A DNA stretch of 14,908 bases from Patescibacteria group bacterium. GTDB lineage: Bacteria; Patescibacteriota; Minisyncoccia; CAIUEV01; JAHKAQ01. Below, piece by piece: positions 12,785 to 14,908 of the stretch. Location: positions 1 through 14,908 of the forward strand of contig JAHKAQ010000072.1 of assembly GCA_018825765.1 (NCBI GenBank). Reading direction: 5' to 3'. The notes under the pieces are model-generated. The model worked only from the letters and a program-made list of their open reading frames with translations, ran no database searches and was not told the origin of the DNA. Every line of letters starts with the position of its first letter. Position 1 is the stretch's first letter. The position numbers and the translations under genes were made by a program.

Positions 12785-14065
12785 CTATTCATTTCCCCGG
12801 CCTTTTGTCGCCTGTGTTTTTTCAAAATCCCCCTGTCCATCAGGAATCCTGGCCAAAACCATTCCCTGCTCAATTCCACCGTCATACTCCATACCATCCA
12901 AAAGCAAAGGATTGTTTTCTAAAAAACCATCAAAAAATCTTACCTCTTCCCGCCCGCTATTATTCAATGAAAAATTTTCATCTCCATTCCGGTAAACCAC
13001 CAAATAACCATAAGGACCTATTGTTGTTATTCCGTCCTTGCAATTCTCCCGCGTTACTGGCAAATCATGACTATCGTAACTGTCGTAAAAAGCAAACCCT
13101 AAAAGATCGACTCCGACTCCAAGCCGGTTATATACTTCAATCCACTCACCCTGCTCCAGCAAGGCTTTATCTTCTCCAACCGGATCAGGCATTATTTCAT
13201 TTATCAGCAAATCACCAAAACCCAACCAGGGATTAGAAACATTCACTAAAAAAGACTCTTCTTTTTCCTCTCCGGCTTCATTTTTCGCCTTAACCGTTAC
13301 CTCATAAGTTCCCGGATAAACATATCCCTGTTCCAGCGTTGGGCTTATTCCCGAAAAATCCGGATTTTCAAAATCCACTCCGTCCTTTTTATCAAAATCC
13401 CATTTTACTTCAATAAGCGCCGGCTCGTTCTCGCAAGAAATATCCCCAAAGCCAACCGCTTCCCCGGCTCTGAAAAACAAGTTATCCAAATCACAAATTA
13501 GCCTGGAATTCTTTTTATAAAAAGAATAAACTAATTTTTCACTCTGATTACCCGAAACAGAAACAGTGCCGCTCTCGTCATGGGCCCAAATTTCCAAATA
13601 ATAATTCCCTTGGGGCAAAGGCTTATTCAAGCACCAGCGATTATCGCCTGGGCACAATTTATGATCCGGATTCTGTATAGTCTTTAAGGCCATGACAATT
13701 TCCGACTCCTCCTCGCTCTCGTCGCACGCCCCGTCAAAACAATCCGCTTCAAGTACAGGCTCTACCCAATCCGAATCATCATCCCCCGGCTGATGTGAAA
13801 AAACGCTATAATGCAACGATTTTATCCTGGAATTACTGTCCGCTGCTCGCAATTTTATCTTTAAGTTTCCTGACGCTTCACCCTCCTGGTTCGCGCTTAT
13901 AATCTCCAGCCGCGGCCCCTGCCAGTCGCCCAGGGAAATTTTTCCTCCCAAAACCTCTGTCCTGGAAAAAAACGCCCAGGCTTCACAAATCCGCCACGCC
14001 CAAACCGCGAAAAATATCAGAAACAGGCCCAAAATAAATCTATAAAAAAATCTTGTTGCGATCAT
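12785..14065 (-). CDS. Envelope protein with PKD-like and C-terminal lamin-tail (LTD) domains
   Basis: A 426-residue protein with an N-terminal membrane helix (about 8-28) that anchors or exports it. Residues about 45-185 look like a beta-sandwich region with Cys pairs (109/114 and 138/145). Residues about 190-276 form a PKD-like domain (VKWDFDKKDG, then GYVYPGTYEVTVKAKNEAG). Residues about 284-420 are a lamin-tail domain, with the typical opening LLINEIMPDPVG, GEWIEVYN, and the ending RIPDGQGDFEKTQATKGRGN. Such proteins are extracellular adhesive or structural components, and the exact role is unknown. It follows the TasA-like gene by 65 bp on the same strand and ends at the strong bidirectional terminator. 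No Shine-Dalgarno sequence is evident. Confidence 0.88.
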   Translation of the reverse strand: MIATRFFYRFILGLFLIFFAVWAWRICEAWAFFSRTEVLGGKISLGDWQGPRLEIISANQEGEASGNLKIKLRAADSNSRIKSLHYSVFSHQPGDDDSDWVEPVLEADCFDGACDESEEESEIVMALKTIQNPDHKLCPGDNRWCLNKPLPQGNYYLEIWAHDESGTVSVSGNQSEKLVYSFYKKNSRLICDLDNLFFRAGEAVGFGDISCENEPALIEVKWDFDKKDGVDFENPDFSGISPTLEQGYVYPGTYEVTVKAKNEAGEEKEESFLVNVSNPWLGFGDLLINEIMPDPVGEDKALLEQGEWIEVYNRLGVGVDLLGFAFYDSYDSHDLPVTRENCKDGITTIGPYGYLVVYRNGDENFSLNNSGREEVRFFDGFLENNPLLLDGMEYDGGIEQGMVLARIPDGQGDFEKTQATKGRGNE

Positions 14066-14130
14066 AACTTTGTTTAATTCTCTATCCCGCGAGCAGTGTT
14101 TCTATAAATCGCGCCCGGGTCCCAGCCAAT

Positions 14131-14787
14131 CTACCACAAAGAAGCGCCGCCCAAAGACCCCTGCCAGCTGGTATTATCAGCTTGGGTTGATTGAATGCCC
14201 AAATCAAATTCCAGGCTCTTGCCCTGATACTGATTGTCATCTTCATTTTCCGGCGTCAAAAAATCATCCATATCTTCGGGTATCTTCAAACAAAATCTAT
14301 AATCAAAGACTTCCTCCGGGTTAATTAAAATATTCATAAACTGGTTATCCTGGTTTAAGACGGCCAAATACCCGTTCCGGGAATAAACCTCGACTCCAGC
14401 CTGATTTAAGATCACCAAATCATAAAACACCGTGCCTGAAATTAAACCAAAATCATCATTCCCATTCAAAACCTGGGTTCTAAATATCAAATCAACTGAA
14501 CCTGTATTTCTAATCAAACCTCTCATTTCATAATCCCAGCCCGGATATACGTCTTTTATATCCAGAGGCGCGAGCGCCTGGCCGTTTTCGTCCGTAACTT
14601 CAAGATTTAGCGTTGCCATTCCTATCTTATTGGCTTGAGATCCATTTCGAGATGAAAAATATGAATACACTTTTAAAGCCAGGAGAATCAAAACAAGCGC
14701 GAGAAAAATTAAAATACAAATCTTTCCCATTCTTTTAAGCCAATCCATATTGACTCCAGTGTAATTTAATACTCCTTTCTTCAACAT
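14131..14787 (-). CDS. TasA/camelysin-like secreted beta-sandwich protein
   Basis: A 218-residue protein from the chosen ATG at 14785-14787. That start is preferred to the TTG at 14818-14820 because GGGGGTG (14794-14800) lies at ideal distance upstream. A third option, MDWLKRMGK, is 13 codons further in. The N-terminus is basic with one strong hydrophobic helix (about 22-43), then a beta-rich domain: MATLNLEVTDENG, LDIKDVYPGWDYEMRGLIRN, TGSVDLIFRTQVLNG and YQGKSLEFDLGIQSTQ. The order fits TasA/CalY-type fibre proteins, with their L-K-PG-D and N-TG-S-x-D motifs and a closing YQG-x-x-FDL-x-x-x-x-Q strand. Those form extracellular fibres. No SipW-type peptidase is seen here. The family call is by motif resemblance. 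It is paired with the lamin-tail gene downstream. Confidence 0.8.
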   Translation of the reverse strand: MLKKGVLNYTGVNMDWLKRMGKICILIFLALVLILLALKVYSYFSSRNGSQANKIGMATLNLEVTDENGQALAPLDIKDVYPGWDYEMRGLIRNTGSVDLIFRTQVLNGNDDFGLISGTVFYDLVILNQAGVEVYSRNGYLAVLNQDNQFMNILINPEEVFDYRFCLKIPEDMDDFLTPENEDDNQYQGKSLEFDLGIQSTQADNTSWQGSLGGASLW

Positions 14788-14793
14788 CACTTT

Positions 14794-14831
14794 CACCCCC
14801 TTTCTTTTAAAAATCAACAAGAGAGATTATA
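14794..14831 (-). promoter_or_regulatory. Candidate -10 and ribosome binding site of the TasA-like gene
   Basis: A perfect TATAAT (minus strand of 14826-14831) lies about 25 bases upstream of the GGGGGTG ribosome binding site (14794-14800). No convincing -35 is found at 17 bases and there is no TGn extension, so the promoter is tentative. The remaining bases to the window edge (14832-14908) are A/T-rich with no gene visible. Confidence 0.35.
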
Positions 14832-14908
14832 AAAGAACCGCCCTAAAAAAATACGAAAGAAAAAATTAAAACATTATAAAAATCTACTCCAGCTCTTTTT
14901 TTATTTCA

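Noticed and set aside
12641..13236. Plus-strand frames of 93 and 143 codons and a short minus-strand frame around the terminator
   Set aside because: They run through the terminator hairpin or opposite the lamin-tail gene and show no protein-like features.
14066..14130. GC-rich hairpin in the gap between the TasA-like and lamin-tail genes
   Set aside because: The CCC/GGG and GCGA/TCGC arms need a four-base bulge and no T tract follows, so it is not a credible terminator.
1..14908. UGA recoded to glycine as in Gracilibacteria and Absconditabacteria
   Set aside because: All major genes are open without in-frame TGA, glycine is encoded by GGN, and TGA ends the receiver gene at 55-57.
1..14908. 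tRNA genes and CRISPR arrays
   Set aside because: Looked for T-loop-like GGTTCRANTCC strings and evenly spaced direct repeats on both strands and saw none.

Overview
The window looks like chromosomal DNA of a Candidate Phyla Radiation bacterium (Candidatus Patescibacteria, Parcubacteria-like). The reasons are a low to moderate GC content, the standard genetic code with TAA as the dominant stop, very tight gene packing with overlapping starts and stops, a shortened phosphoglycerate kinase, and several small single-pass surface proteins of types I associate with these genomes (a Cys-Asp-Pro-rich acidic protein, a LysM-like protein, a TasA-like protein and a lamin-tail/PKD protein). No rRNA, tRNA, CRISPR array or intact transposase gene was found. 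The phylum call is inference.

Layout. (1) 1-6302, minus strand, read right to left: a well-formed promoter (6274-6302) drives a SpeD-family pyruvoyl decarboxylase and an EamA-family transporter. An intrinsic terminator preceded by an orphan Shine-Dalgarno sequence follows (4717-4781). Then comes a chain of overlapping genes: a deoxyhypusine-synthase-family protein, an agmatinase-family ureohydrolase, a SET-domain methyltransferase, a membrane histidine kinase and a stand-alone receiver. (2) 6438-9303, minus strand: pgk and eno, then a Cys-rich single-pass membrane protein. (3) 9451-11759, plus strand: rpmE, prfA and prmC, a translation cluster that runs divergently from pgk. (4) 11774-12593, plus strand: a single gene with its own promoter, leader hairpin and strong ribosome binding site, encoding a membrane-anchored LysM-like protein. 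(5) 12594-12784: a convergent intergenic region with an 82-bp terminal-inverted-repeat element and a strong bidirectional terminator. (6) 12785-14787, minus strand: two envelope proteins, a TasA-like protein followed by a PKD plus lamin-tail protein.

The most interesting part is region 1. SpeD-family, agmatinase-family and deoxyhypusine-synthase-family enzymes lie together with no spermidine synthase in the window. The SpeD protein keeps the self-processing residues (Glu79-Ser80, His85, Cys100). However, the Trp and Glu seen in the S-adenosylmethionine decarboxylase motif are Phe87 and Ala89 here. A coherent reading is a compact arginine -> agmatine -> putrescine -> homospermidine (or related polyamine) route with a transporter. 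The downstream SET methyltransferase and two-component system are probably co-expressed with it. SpeD homologues that became arginine or ornithine decarboxylases are already described in bacteria, including CPR. What may be new is this arrangement: the attenuator-like element inside the cluster and the translational chaining of polyamine enzymes to a SET protein and a two-component system. Base composition is clearly more AT-rich from about 1650 to 4750 than on either side, which suggests that part of this block has a different history.
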